Assembly (NCBI RefSeq): GCF_020886115.1
Contig: NZ_AP025185.1
Coordinates: 1,860,001-1,924,000 of the forward strand
DNA: 64,000 nt
Direction: 5' to 3'
DNA from: Flavobacterium ammonificans
GTDB lineage: Bacteria; Bacteroidota; Bacteroidia; Flavobacteriales; Flavobacteriaceae
The notes under the pieces are model-generated. The model did no database searches. It had not been told where the DNA came from and worked only from the letters and a program-made list of their open reading frames with translations. The position numbers and the translations under genes are program-made. How positions within the stretch are numbered: position 1 is the first letter of the stretch; each line of letters opens with the position of its first letter. Shown here one piece after another: positions 46,851 through 55,689 of the stretch.

Positions 46851-46894
46851 CAAATGTAATTCATGCCAACTTCTTATTTTATGACATTTGTCAT
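46851..46894 (-). promoter_or_regulatory. Promoter of the small membrane gene with a Crp/Fnr-like operator
   Basis: On the minus strand, TACATTTG (46851-46858) matches TAnnTTTG. Upstream lies the palindrome ATGACATTTGTCAT (46881-46894), which extends as TT.TATGACA / TGTCATATAA. If transcription starts about six bases after the -7 element, the palindrome centre is about 42 bp upstream, the position of a class II Crp/Fnr activator site. No -33 TTTG is present, consistent with activator dependence. Confidence 0.5.
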
Positions 46895-46904
46895 ATAAGC
46901 CAAT

Positions 46905-47321
46905 TTATCCTAAAAATTTTGATTGTAAATCTTTTGATGGAACTAAACAACTTTCTTTTTTGCCCCACCATCTAAAGCGGTTTTTAGCTATAAAGTCATA
47001 GACTGAATTGGTAATAGCATTTGGAAGTAGTTTGAAAATTAGTAAACAATAATAAATTCCACCGATACTTTTTACAATTTCAAAAACAGCTTGCGATTTA
47101 TAGAAAAACACTTTTTCTGATTCGTATAAGATAACACTATCTATTAGTTGAAATTCAATTGGGAGTTTTTGAAGTAGTTCGCATCCCAAATCCGATTGCA
47201 AAGAAACAAACCTAAAAACATCTTTGGTATCTCTTTTAATAATGAATTGCACCGTGGCATCACATAAATTGCAAAGTCCGTCAAACAAAATGATTTTTTT
47301 ATGTTGAGGGAGATGTTGCAT
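46905..47321 (-). CDS. DCC-family thiol-disulfide oxidoreductase (DUF393)
   Basis: A 138-residue protein with the family signature DGLCNLCDATVQFI; the redox pair is Cys17 and Cys20. The end FIAKNRFRWWGKKESC is also typical of DUF393. It probably handles thiols in the cytoplasm; the substrate is unknown. It begins three bases after the mutS2 stop on the same strand, so it is probably in the same transcript. Confidence 0.88.
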   Translation of the reverse strand: MQHLPQHKKIILFDGLCNLCDATVQFIIKRDTKDVFRFVSLQSDLGCELLQKLPIEFQLIDSVILYESEKVFFYKSQAVFEIVKSIGGIYYCLLIFKLLPNAITNSVYDFIAKNRFRWWGKKESCLVPSKDLQSKFLG

Positions 47322-47323
47322 AC

Positions 47324-49489
47324 TTACTTTTTAATGGCTTCTACCAACTCTAGTAATTCCAAACCAACCTTTGAAGTAAACAAACCATAATTAACGGTAG
47401 CTTTATTTCGTTCAATAGCATCGATACTTCCTACTGCTTTTCCGTCAAACATTCTAACACGATCTCCCACTTTAAGAATTGGACGTGGTTTTTCAACCAC
47501 TACTTTAACTTTTTTGGCTTTTTTCTCAGCACGTATTTCTTCTACCTGAACTGCTACTTCTTTAATAACTTCTTTTTTCTTTTCGGCAATTACTTTCGTG
47601 TCTTTTGCAGATGCTTTTTTACGCTTGGAATTTTCAATTTCAACAATTTTTAAAAATTCGCCAATTAGCTCTTTCTTATTTTTATTATTGAAATACTTAT
47701 CTGCAATATCTTCAATTTTTTGACCAATATAGATTGTCTTTTGATTGCTATCATACAATTCCTGATAACTCTCTAATTTCTGCTTTATTTTGACATTGAT
47801 AGTCTCCATTTTTTTACTTTCTTCACGCGCTTTGGTTTCTTCTTCTTTAAGCGTTAATGAAGTCTTTTCTAATTTGGAACGTTCTTTTTGAAGCGTGGCT
47901 ATGGTTTTGTCAAAACGTACTTTGCCTACTTCAATTTTCTTTTTAGCACGGTTTATTAAACCATAAGGAATACCATTTTTTTGAGCCACCTCAAAAGTAA
48001 ACGAACTACCGGCTTGACCTAAAACCAATTTATACATCGGTTCTAACGATTTTTCATCAAAAAGCATGTTGGCATTGGTAGCAAAAGGCAATTCATTAGC
48101 CAGAATCTTTAAGTTCGAATAGTGAGTTGTAATGATTCCGAAAGCCTCACGATGGTAGAATTCTTCTAAGAAAATTTCTGCCAATGCACCACCTAATTCG
48201 GGATCAGAACCCGTTCCAAATTCATCGATCAAAAACATCGTTTTCTTGTTGCACTTTTTCAAGAAATAGTTCATATTCTTTAAGCGATAGCTATACGTAC
48301 TCAAATGATTTTCTATCGATTGGTTGTCGCCAATGTCTGTCAGAATTCTATCAAATAAAAAGGTTTCACTGCGCTCGTGAACGGGAATCAACATTCCGGA
48401 TTGCAACATTAATTGGAGTAATCCTACTGTTTTTAGCGAAATGGTTTTTCCACCCGCATTTGGACCCGAAATAACAATGATTCTATTTTCTTGTTCTAAT
48501 TCGATAGTTTGTGGATAGGTAATTTCGTTTTTCTCTTTATTGGATAAAAATAAAATTGGATGGAAGGCATCTCTAAAAAACAAACGTCTTTCTTCTGTAA
48601 TGGTTGGTAAAATAGCATTGATTTTATTGGCATATTTTGCTTTGGCAGCAATTACATCAACATCGCTTAAAAAGTTCTGGTATTCAATCAATAAATCTAA
48701 AAAAGGACGAATTCTATTCGATAATTGTTTTAAAATTCGGTTGATTTCTTCCTTTTCTTCGTATTCTAAATTACTTAATTCACGCGAATATTTTAATGTA
48801 GTTTCGGGTTCGATATAAGCAATACTTCCCGTTTTGGAACTCCCTAAAATTGATCCTTTAACTTTACGACGATACATTGCTAAAACAGCCAAAACACGAC
48901 GATTTTGAACAAAACTTTCTCTTATATCATCTAAATAACCTAATGAATTGTATTGCGTTAAAGCCACACCAAAACTTTGATTGACTTTGCCTCGAACCAC
49001 ATTCATATCACGTCGGATATTCAATAAATCAGGTGAAGCATTATCTTTGATTTCACCATATTTATCAACTACTTCATCCACCATTGTGATGATGTCTTTC
49101 GTCAATTCTACTTTAGAAGCTCTATTGTTTAAGTTGGGATAATAATCATGGAATTTTCTCAAGAAATTCAATAAGAAATTAACGGTACTGGATAAGTTGG
49201 CAATTTTTCTAAAACTTCCGACTTCCAAAAAGCTATCCTCAATAGCTAAAAATTTAATTTCGTGAGTTATGGCATCAAATCCATGATTGGGAATAGCATT
49301 ATTGTTTTGAAAAGACGACACATATTCTGAGGTTTGTAACAAAGCTTCCATCAAGCTTTCCTTGTCTTTAAAAGGTGTAATTTCAAGTGCTTTTTGTTTT
49401 CCAATATCGGTATTACAAATAGCAGACAACGTTTCTAAAACTGTTGGGAATTGTAAATCTTGTAAAGTCTTTTCGGTGATGGATATCAT
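47324..49489 (-). CDS. mutS2: MutS2-type ATPase without a C-terminal Smr domain
   Basis: A 721-residue MutS2-family protein. The opening LQDLQFPTVLETLSAIC, the core/clamp helices, the ATPase with Walker A SGPNAGGKTISLKT and Walker B LIDEFGTGSDPELGGAL, and the coiled coil (~500-600) are present. The tail is a KOW-like strand region (LKVGDRVRMFDGKAVGSIDAI), and the Smr nuclease domain with its LDLRG motif is missing, shortening the protein by ~60-80 residues. Such proteins suppress recombination or rescue collided ribosomes; without Smr the cutting activity is doubtful. TAACTTTG at 49512-49519 (minus strand) is a good -7 element. Confidence 0.9.
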   Translation of the reverse strand: MISITEKTLQDLQFPTVLETLSAICNTDIGKQKALEITPFKDKESLMEALLQTSEYVSSFQNNNAIPNHGFDAITHEIKFLAIEDSFLEVGSFRKIANLSSTVNFLLNFLRKFHDYYPNLNNRASKVELTKDIITMVDEVVDKYGEIKDNASPDLLNIRRDMNVVRGKVNQSFGVALTQYNSLGYLDDIRESFVQNRRVLAVLAMYRRKVKGSILGSSKTGSIAYIEPETTLKYSRELSNLEYEEKEEINRILKQLSNRIRPFLDLLIEYQNFLSDVDVIAAKAKYANKINAILPTITEERRLFFRDAFHPILFLSNKEKNEITYPQTIELEQENRIIVISGPNAGGKTISLKTVGLLQLMLQSGMLIPVHERSETFLFDRILTDIGDNQSIENHLSTYSYRLKNMNYFLKKCNKKTMFLIDEFGTGSDPELGGALAEIFLEEFYHREAFGIITTHYSNLKILANELPFATNANMLFDEKSLEPMYKLVLGQAGSSFTFEVAQKNGIPYGLINRAKKKIEVGKVRFDKTIATLQKERSKLEKTSLTLKEEETKAREESKKMETINVKIKQKLESYQELYDSNQKTIYIGQKIEDIADKYFNNKNKKELIGEFLKIVEIENSKRKKASAKDTKVIAEKKKEVIKEVAVQVEEIRAEKKAKKVKVVVEKPRPILKVGDRVRMFDGKAVGSIDAIERNKATVNYGLFTSKVGLELLELVEAIKK

Positions 49490-49511
49490 TTATAGTACTA
49501 TTGGAAAGAAG

Positions 49512-49519
49512 CAAAGTTA
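49512..49519 (-). promoter_or_regulatory. Putative -7 element of mutS2
   Basis: Reads TAACTTTG on the minus strand, an exact TAnnTTTG match, 22 bp before the mutS2 start. Confidence 0.42.
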
Positions 49520-49594
49520 CAAAGATTAAGAGGAGTTTCTTGAAGAAAAAGTATAATTTTACACCTAACAGATTTCAGATAGACATTTATATTT

Positions 49595-50272
49595 ATGCAA
49601 ATCCTATTGAATCCAGAATGGCAATCCATTTTAGCTGAAGAAATTCAGAAACCCTATTTTAGTGAGTTACTCGAAATGGTAGATTTGGAGTATCAAAATT
49701 ATACCTGTTACCCATCTAAAGAATTGATTTTTTCAGCTTTTGACTCTTGTAGCTTTTCAAATACCAAAGTGGTGATTATTGGGCAAGATCCCTATCACGG
49801 AAAAGGAGAAGCTAATGGATTATGTTTTTCGGTAAATGAAGGGGTAAAAATCCCACCTTCGTTACGAAATATTTACAGAGAGTTAGTAGATGATTTGGAC
49901 AGTATTTTTATGCCAAATTCAGGAAATTTAGAGTCTTGGGCTAATCAAGGTGTTTTATTATTAAATGCTGGATTAACCGTTAGGGAAGATTTGCCTAATA
50001 GTCATAAGCATTTAAAATGGGGGAAATTTACGGATGCTGTGATCCAAAAGTTATCTGATGAAAAAGAACAGGTGGTTTTTCTACTTTGGGGAAGTTTTGC
50101 TCAGAAAAAAGGCGTTAAGATTGATCGCGAAAAGCATTTGGTTTTAGAATGCGGACATCCATCACCATTAAGTGCAAATCAAGGAAAATGGTTCGGTAAT
50201 AAGCATTTTAGTAAAACGAATGCTTATTTAGAATCTAGAGGTTTACAACCAATTAATTGGCTAAATCTATAG
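49595..50272 (+). CDS. ung: Uracil-DNA glycosylase
   Basis: A 225-residue family-1 uracil glycosylase that removes uracil from DNA. The water-activating loop is GQDPYHG with Asp65 and His68, the uracil-recognition motif GLCFSVNEGVKIPPSLRNIY follows, and the minor-groove loop with the second catalytic His is GHPSPLS. Length and order are those of E. coli Ung. It is a single plus-strand gene, ending immediately before the convergent DUF4258 gene. Confidence 0.95.
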   Translation: MQILLNPEWQSILAEEIQKPYFSELLEMVDLEYQNYTCYPSKELIFSAFDSCSFSNTKVVIIGQDPYHGKGEANGLCFSVNEGVKIPPSLRNIYRELVDDLDSIFMPNSGNLESWANQGVLLLNAGLTVREDLPNSHKHLKWGKFTDAVIQKLSDEKEQVVFLLWGSFAQKKGVKIDREKHLVLECGHPSPLSANQGKWFGNKHFSKTNAYLESRGLQPINWLNL

Positions 50273-50647
50273 TTATTTTTTAACGATATCCTCTAAAACT
50301 GCTTTATCAGAATAATTTATTATTGTTAAGATTATTTCTTGATTTTTTACAGTTTTCCCTTCGATTATGTATTTTTTTCCATTACCAACAGCAATGTTAC
50401 TTTGATCAAAATCAACATCTCCATGTTCTAAGGAATTTTTAATATCTGTCGTATCAATCCAGGATTCACTTAAAACTTGATTTGCTTTTGGAGAATAATT
50501 AAAGGGTTTGTTTCTCAAATCATTCAAAACACGTGCATTTGGGAAATAGTTACAACGAGTATCTTTTCCACTGAACACCATTGAAATAAAGAATAGACCC
50601 ATAATAAGTCCTACAAAATAATACGCAAAACGTTGAAAGAATTTCAT
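50273..50647 (-). CDS. DUF4258 domain-containing protein
   Basis: A 124-residue protein with one N-terminal membrane helix (FAYYFVGLIMGLFFISMVF) and a DUF4258-like soluble part (SWIDTTDIKNSLEHGDVDFDQSN...KYIIEGKTVKNQEIILTIINYSD). The domain is seen in some toxin-like and stress proteins, but no role is known for this anchored form. It follows the alanine dehydrogenase gene by 36 bp and may be co-transcribed. Confidence 0.75.
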   Translation of the reverse strand: MKFFQRFAYYFVGLIMGLFFISMVFSGKDTRCNYFPNARVLNDLRNKPFNYSPKANQVLSESWIDTTDIKNSLEHGDVDFDQSNIAVGNGKKYIIEGKTVKNQEIILTIINYSDKAVLEDIVKK

Positions 50648-50683
50648 ATCCTATTTTTTTGGCAAAGGTAAAGGAAAGTTAAC

Positions 50684-51877
50684 TTAAAAAACAATTAAAT
50701 TAATGTCACTATCGGAAAGATCAAACCATTCACCAATAGCCTTGTTTGTTAAGATTCCGTGGTACATATAGACTCCGTTTTTCAACCCTTTGTTGCAACG
50801 AATGGCACTTTCAATCCCTCCATCTTCAGCGATTTGCATCAAATAAGGCGTTATAATATTGCTAATAGAAAGAGAAGCCGTTTTTGAATAACGAGAAGGA
50901 ATATTGGGAACGCAATAATGCACAACATCATTTTTTATGAAAGTAGGCTTTTCGTGAGTAGTAACTTCGGAAGTTTCAAAACAACCTCCCGTATCAATAC
51001 TAACATCAACAATTACAGCACCCTTTTTCATATGCTCGACCATGGTTTCGGTAACTACAATCGGACATCGTTCAATACCGCGCATAGCGCCAATAGCAAC
51101 ATCACATCGTCTTAATGCTTTCAAAAGGGCTTTGGGTTGGATTGTTGAAGTAAAAACTCGTTGGTTCAAATTATTTTGTAAGCGACGTAACTTAGTAATA
51201 GAATTGTCAAAAACTTTCACACTAGCTCCTAAGCCAATAGCCGTCTTTGCAGCAAATTCGCCTACAGTTCCCGCTCCTAATATAACCACATCTGTAGGAG
51301 GAACACCAGTTATATTGCCAAAAAGTAATCCTTTTCCAAATTGATTCGCAATCATTAATTCAGATGCAATTAATATTGATGCCGTACCTGCAATTTCGCT
51401 TAATGATTTGACTGCAGGATAGGTACCGTCTTCGTCTTTGATGTATTCAAATGCTAAAGCCGTTATTTTTTTCTTCGACAAATCCTCAAAATAAGCTTTA
51501 TTTCTTGTTTTAATTTGGATGGCTGAAATGATAATTGTATTTTGATTCATCATTTCGATTTCAGCTAGACTTGCTGGTTCTACCTTAAGTATCATCGGAC
51601 AACCAAAAACACGTTTTGGGTCTTGAGTTACTTCGGCACCTGCATCGGAATATTCTTTATCTGAATAACTAGAACTTTCACCTGCACCAGATTCTATCAT
51701 AACACGATGGCCTTGATAGGTCAATGAATTAACAGCATCTGGCGTCAGACAAATGCGTCGTTCTTGATGACTGGTTTCTTTTGGTATACCAATAAAGAGT
51801 TCGCTTTTTTGTTTGGAAATTTCTAATTTCTCCTCCTGAGGCAAAAGTTGTTCTTTGGTAAATGGTGATAAAGACAT
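50684..51877 (-). CDS. ald: Alanine dehydrogenase
   Basis: A 397-residue NAD-dependent enzyme of the AlaDH/PNT family, which interconverts alanine and pyruvate plus ammonia. The substrate-binding parts (GIPKETSHQERRICLTPDAV, GAGESSSYSDKEY, MILKVEP), the dinucleotide fold (VVILGAGTVGEFAAKTAIGLGASVKVFD) and the C-terminal VDVSIDTGGCFETS are in place. It has an extra ~25-residue N-terminus compared with classical AlaDH, usual for this phylum. PNT-alpha-like function is the alternative, but there is no PntB nearby. TATTTTTG at 51909-51916 (minus strand) is a possible -7. Confidence 0.87.
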   Translation of the reverse strand: MSLSPFTKEQLLPQEEKLEISKQKSELFIGIPKETSHQERRICLTPDAVNSLTYQGHRVMIESGAGESSSYSDKEYSDAGAEVTQDPKRVFGCPMILKVEPASLAEIEMMNQNTIIISAIQIKTRNKAYFEDLSKKKITALAFEYIKDEDGTYPAVKSLSEIAGTASILIASELMIANQFGKGLLFGNITGVPPTDVVILGAGTVGEFAAKTAIGLGASVKVFDNSITKLRRLQNNLNQRVFTSTIQPKALLKALRRCDVAIGAMRGIERCPIVVTETMVEHMKKGAVIVDVSIDTGGCFETSEVTTHEKPTFIKNDVVHYCVPNIPSRYSKTASLSISNIITPYLMQIAEDGGIESAIRCNKGLKNGVYMYHGILTNKAIGEWFDLSDSDINLIVF

Positions 51878-51948
51878 TGTAAGTTAAGTTTTAAAGGTAC
51901 AATTTAGACAAAAATAATTAAAGATGTAAAAAATGAAATATTTGTATA

Positions 51949-52416
51949 CTACAAAATGGATTTTTCCATCTTAATATCAGCTCTCTCGTATATACCTGCT
52001 TCTAATGGAATTTCTTTAAAACCGTATTTAGTATACAAATGAATTGCAGATTGTAAACTCCTATTAGAATATAAAATCAACTTATTTATGTTATTGTGTT
52101 TTGAAAATTCAAAACAGTGTTCTAACATTTGTTTTCCTATTCCAATTCCCTGAACTGATGATGAAACAGCCATTTTACTGAGTTCAAATGTAACTTCATC
52201 TATTTTTAAAAGTGAAACTGTTCCCACAATTGAGCCTTGATATTGAGCATAAAAAATGAATCCGCCTTTGTCAATGATTTCAGATTTCGGATTTGACAAT
52301 ACCATTTCGTCCTTAGGTTCGACTTTAAAGTATTTCGTCAACCATTCTAAATTCAATGTCTTTATAGCGTCAGAATTAGTATCAGAAAAAGGAATAATTA
52401 TCACATTTGAATTCAT
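51949..52416 (-). CDS. GNAT family N-acetyltransferase
   Basis: A 155-residue acetyltransferase. The acetyl-CoA loop is VQGIGIGKQMLEHC and the beta-alpha tail is LYTKYGFKEIPLE. The substrate is unknown. It is 12 bp downstream of tsaE on the same strand, so it is probably in the porX-tsaE transcript. No RimI-like specificity residues can be picked out with confidence. Confidence 0.82.
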   Translation of the reverse strand: MNSNVIIIPFSDTNSDAIKTLNLEWLTKYFKVEPKDEMVLSNPKSEIIDKGGFIFYAQYQGSIVGTVSLLKIDEVTFELSKMAVSSSVQGIGIGKQMLEHCFEFSKHNNINKLILYSNRSLQSAIHLYTKYGFKEIPLEAGIYERADIKMEKSIL

Positions 52417-52428
52417 TGCAATACTCTT

Positions 52429-52836
52429 TTATTGTAACTGAAGTGAACGTTTTCCATCGGGTAGTTGTTCCAAATGAATGATTGAATGATTGTCGGGAAT
52501 CAAATTTGGAATTTTTTCTGCCCACTCAATAAAACACCAATTGCCAGAATAAAAATAATCATCAGCTCCCATATCCAAGGCTTCTGTTTCATTCTTTAAT
52601 CTATAGAAATCAAAATGGTAAACTAATTGATTAGCAGTTATTTCGTATTCATTAACTAAAGAAAAAGTTGGACTACTTGTAGTAGTGTTTACACCTAATG
52701 TTTTACACAACTGCTTGATTAAAGTTGTTTTTCCAACTCCCATTTCCCCATGAAAAAGAATTACTTTATTTGGGTTATAAGCCACTATTTGATTCGCAAC
52801 TGACTCTAATTCATCTATTGAAAATATAATTTCCAT
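52429..52836 (-). CDS. tsaE: tRNA threonylcarbamoyladenosine biosynthesis ATPase TsaE
   Basis: A 135-residue P-loop protein of the t6A pathway, which acts on the TsaB-TsaD complex. Walker A is GEMGVGKTT (residues 30-38). The Thr-rich switch (TTTSSPTFSLVNEY) and FDFYRL...WCFIEWAEK are family hallmarks. It starts one base before the porX stop boundary, so they are translationally linked. The neighbour order porX-tsaE-ald is conserved in many Bacteroidota. Confidence 0.93.
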   Translation of the reverse strand: MEIIFSIDELESVANQIVAYNPNKVILFHGEMGVGKTTLIKQLCKTLGVNTTTSSPTFSLVNEYEITANQLVYHFDFYRLKNETEALDMGADDYFYSGNWCFIEWAEKIPNLIPDNHSIIHLEQLPDGKRSLQLQ

Positions 52837-54393
52837 TTATCGAGGATTAAATACCAAAAAAGGAACAATCATCTCTTCCAATGATATTCCCCCGTGTTGG
52901 TAGGTGTTTTTATAATAACTTACATAGTGATTAAAATTATTGGCATAGGCCAAAAACAAATCATTTTTTGCAAAAATATACGAACTGCTCAAATTGATAC
53001 TAGGTAGACCGATTTTTTTTGGATCTTTAATTGCGTATACCTCTTTATTCTCATAAGATAAACTTCTACCTGTTTTGTACCTTAAGTTCAAACTTGTGTT
53101 TTTGTCACCAACTACTTTTGAAGGGTTTTTAACATTAATAGTGCCATGATCAGTGGTAATAATTAATTTAAACCCCATTTTTTGAGCCTGTTGAATGATG
53201 CCTAAAAGTGGCGAATTTTTAAACCAACTAGAAGTCAAAGAACGATAGGCTTTATCATCAGGAGCTAATTCTTTAATCACATCCATTTCCGTTTTTGCGT
53301 GAGAAAGCATATCAACAAAATTATACACCACACTCACCAAGTCATTATTTTTTAATGTTTTAAAGTTATCTACTAATTTTTTACCACTAGCGAGATTTGT
53401 AATTTTATAATATTCATTTTGAATATTTAACCCCAAGCGTTTTAATTGTGCATCAAGAAATTCCGCTTCAAAAAGATTTTTTCCACCTTCGTCAGTATCA
53501 TTTTTCCAAAATTGCGGAAACTGTTTTTCCATCTCAATTGGCAATAATCCAGAAAAAATAGCATTTCTAGCATATTGAGTTGCAGTTGGTAGTATAGCGA
53601 AATAAGGAATCTCTTTTTCTAATTTGTAGTGCTTATTTACTACGTCTTCAAGCACTTCCCATTGGTCGTAACGCATATTGTCTATTACTACAAACAAAAC
53701 TGACTTGTCTTTTTTTATGAGCTCAGGAACTACCAATTCTTTGAACAAAGTATGAGATAAAATTGGCGATTGGTTTTTTGGTTCAAACCAAGTTTCATAA
53801 TTACGTTCAATGAACTTCCCGAATTGTGAATTCGCTTCAACTTTTTGAGATTCTAAAATAGCACCCATTCCAGCATCATTGTTAGTCTCCAGTTGCAATT
53901 CCCAATAGATTAATTTTTTATACAATTCAATCCAATCTTCAAAAGAATGAACCGAAGCCATTTCTTGAGTAATTTTTCTGAATTCTTTTTGATAATCTAA
54001 AGTGGTTTTCTGAGAAATTAAACGAGAATGATCTAAGTTCTTTTTTAAACTCAATAAAATTTGGTTGGGATTCACCGGTTTAATTAGATAATCGGCAATT
54101 TTAGATCCAATTGCCTCTTCCATTATATATTCTTCTTCGCTTTTGGTAATCATAATCATAGGTACAGAAGATTTTTTCTCTTTCATTTCAGAAAGAGTCT
54201 CTAAACCACTCATCCCTGGCATATTTTCGTCTAAGAAAACAATATCAAAGTTATTATTTTCAAATATTCCAATGGCATCTAATCCGTTATTGCAAGTAGT
54301 TACCACATAGTTTTTCTTTTCAAGAAATAAAATATGCGGTTTTAAAAGATCAATTTCATCGTCTACCCAAAGTATTTTAATAGTTTCTTCCAT
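52837..54393 (-). CDS. porX: PorX, response regulator with PglZ/alkaline-phosphatase-like domain
   Basis: A 518-residue two-domain protein that controls the type IX secretion system. The N-terminal receiver domain (~1-125) has the acidic pair Asp11-Asp12 and the phospho-acceptor Asp55 in VFLDENMPG. The rest is a PglZ-type alkaline-phosphatase-superfamily domain with VVIDNMRYDQW, the LLPIEMEKQFP region, and TTDHGTINVKNPSKV. In Porphyromonas and Flavobacterium, PorX works with the sensor PorY and a sigma factor to turn on T9SS genes, and its effector domain hydrolyses oligonucleotide second messengers. PorY is not in the window. Confidence 0.93.
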   Translation of the reverse strand: MEETIKILWVDDEIDLLKPHILFLEKKNYVVTTCNNGLDAIGIFENNNFDIVFLDENMPGMSGLETLSEMKEKKSSVPMIMITKSEEEYIMEEAIGSKIADYLIKPVNPNQILLSLKKNLDHSRLISQKTTLDYQKEFRKITQEMASVHSFEDWIELYKKLIYWELQLETNNDAGMGAILESQKVEANSQFGKFIERNYETWFEPKNQSPILSHTLFKELVVPELIKKDKSVLFVVIDNMRYDQWEVLEDVVNKHYKLEKEIPYFAILPTATQYARNAIFSGLLPIEMEKQFPQFWKNDTDEGGKNLFEAEFLDAQLKRLGLNIQNEYYKITNLASGKKLVDNFKTLKNNDLVSVVYNFVDMLSHAKTEMDVIKELAPDDKAYRSLTSSWFKNSPLLGIIQQAQKMGFKLIITTDHGTINVKNPSKVVGDKNTSLNLRYKTGRSLSYENKEVYAIKDPKKIGLPSINLSSSYIFAKNDLFLAYANNFNHYVSYYKNTYQHGGISLEEMIVPFLVFNPR

Positions 54394-54502
54394 AATCCAA
54401 ATAGCTGTTAACGAAGAGCAATTTACAGTTTTTAAAACGTTGCTTTGCTAAAATAACTATAAATTTTATAATTCAGTAAGACTAAAAATAATCAAGCATT
54501 AA

Positions 54503-54533
54503 TTTGCACGTCAAAACGAAAATACTACTTTTA
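54503..54533 (+). promoter_or_regulatory. Putative promoter of the DUF1080 gene
   Basis: TTTG at 54503-54506, 19 bp, then TACTTTTA at 54526-54533: a good match to TTTG-N19-TAnnTTTG with one mismatch. It lies 26 bp before the start of the gene at 54559. Confidence 0.5.
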
Positions 54534-54558
54534 TACTTTATTCAATTAACTAAAAACT

Positions 54559-55350
54559 ATGAAAACTAAAACTATTAAATACGCTGTATTAGTTACTGTA
54601 TTTTCGGTAACGGCTTCTTTTGCTCAACATGCTTTTGTAAACACTCCTCCAGAAGTTTCTCCCATGCCAATGAAACCAGAAATGACTGAAATTTGGAATC
54701 CAGAAGTAAAAGTAATCACACCTGGAGTTAAATTGGGTGATGCTCCTTCTGATGCAATTATTTTGTTTGATGGAAAGAATTTGAACCAATGGGTGAGTAA
54801 AAAAGATCCTTCAAAGCCAGCTGCATGGAAAATAGTTAACAATGATCACTTTGAAGTAGTTCCTGAGACTGGTGATATTCAAACTGTAATGAAATTTGGC
54901 GATTGTCAGTTGCATATCGAATGGAGTGCACCTGATGAAGTTCTTGACGGAGGTCAAATGCGAGGTAATAGCGGCGTTTTTTTACAAAACCGTTATGAAC
55001 TACAAATATTAGATTCTTACAAGAATAGAACCTATAATAATGGTCAAGCTGGGAGTATTTACAAAGATCACCCGCCATTAGTAAATGCAATGAAAACGCC
55101 ACTTGAGTGGAACGTATATGATATTATTTATACTGCTCCAAGGTTTAAAGCCAATGGATTAATTGATGCTCCAGCTAGAATTACTGTATTTCATAATGGA
55201 GTAGTGGTGCAAAATAATGCCACTATTAACGGATTAACTTTGTATATGGGATTGCATAATTATCCTGAATCTCATGGAGAAGATGTTATTTCGCTTCAAG
55301 ACCATGGTTGTAAAACCCAATTCAGAAATATCTGGTTGAGAAGATTGTAA
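54559..55350 (+). CDS. Secreted DUF1080 (3-keto-disaccharide hydrolase-like) protein
   Basis: A 263-residue secreted protein with a signal peptide (MKTKTIKYAVLVTVFSVTASFAQ). From ~residue 60 it is a DUF1080 beta-sandwich (AIILFDGKNLNQWVSKK, NDHFEVVPETGDIQT, GGQMRGNSGVFLQNRYELQILDS, LQDHGCKTQFRNIWLRRL), a family of concanavalin-like lectin/hydrolase domains that includes 3-keto-disaccharide hydrolases. The likely target is a sugar in the periplasm. It is single, with its own promoter and terminator. Confidence 0.85.
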   Translation: MKTKTIKYAVLVTVFSVTASFAQHAFVNTPPEVSPMPMKPEMTEIWNPEVKVITPGVKLGDAPSDAIILFDGKNLNQWVSKKDPSKPAAWKIVNNDHFEVVPETGDIQTVMKFGDCQLHIEWSAPDEVLDGGQMRGNSGVFLQNRYELQILDSYKNRTYNNGQAGSIYKDHPPLVNAMKTPLEWNVYDIIYTAPRFKANGLIDAPARITVFHNGVVVQNNATINGLTLYMGLHNYPESHGEDVISLQDHGCKTQFRNIWLRRL

Positions 55351-55353
55351 ACT

Positions 55354-55382
55354 AAAAAGGGAGAGCAATACTCTCCCTTTTT
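55354..55382 (+). terminator. Intrinsic terminator after the DUF1080 gene
   Basis: A 12-base perfect stem (AAAAAGGGAGAG with CTCTCCCTTTTT) and a five-base loop. Confidence 0.9.
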
Positions 55383-55689
55383 AGTTTTAGTAGATTTATA
55401 AACTTCATTTAGGTTAGCTTATAAAAAGTATTAGCTAATGAAACTAATCAATTCTTTTGTCAACTGATGCAATTGATTTATTTAATTTGAAGACTTAATC
55501 TTAATTATCAAAATTTGTTTAATAGTTAAAGATTTTAATAGTACCATTGTGCTTAATTTAGTAAGTTTGTAAGTAAATTAAATGCAGTAAAATCAGTTAA
55601 TATAGCTAATATAGCACAAGCTTTCTTATCAAATTTTACAATAGAAAAAAATAATCTAGTAAAAATTTATATTTTTATTTATTTTAAAT
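55383..55689. other. AT-rich spacer before the GT17 gene
   Basis: About 307 bp with no supported gene and very low GC. A TAAGTTTG at 55562-55569 is a possible -7 element, but no -33 box is well placed. No repeat or RNA gene was recognised. Confidence 0.4.
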
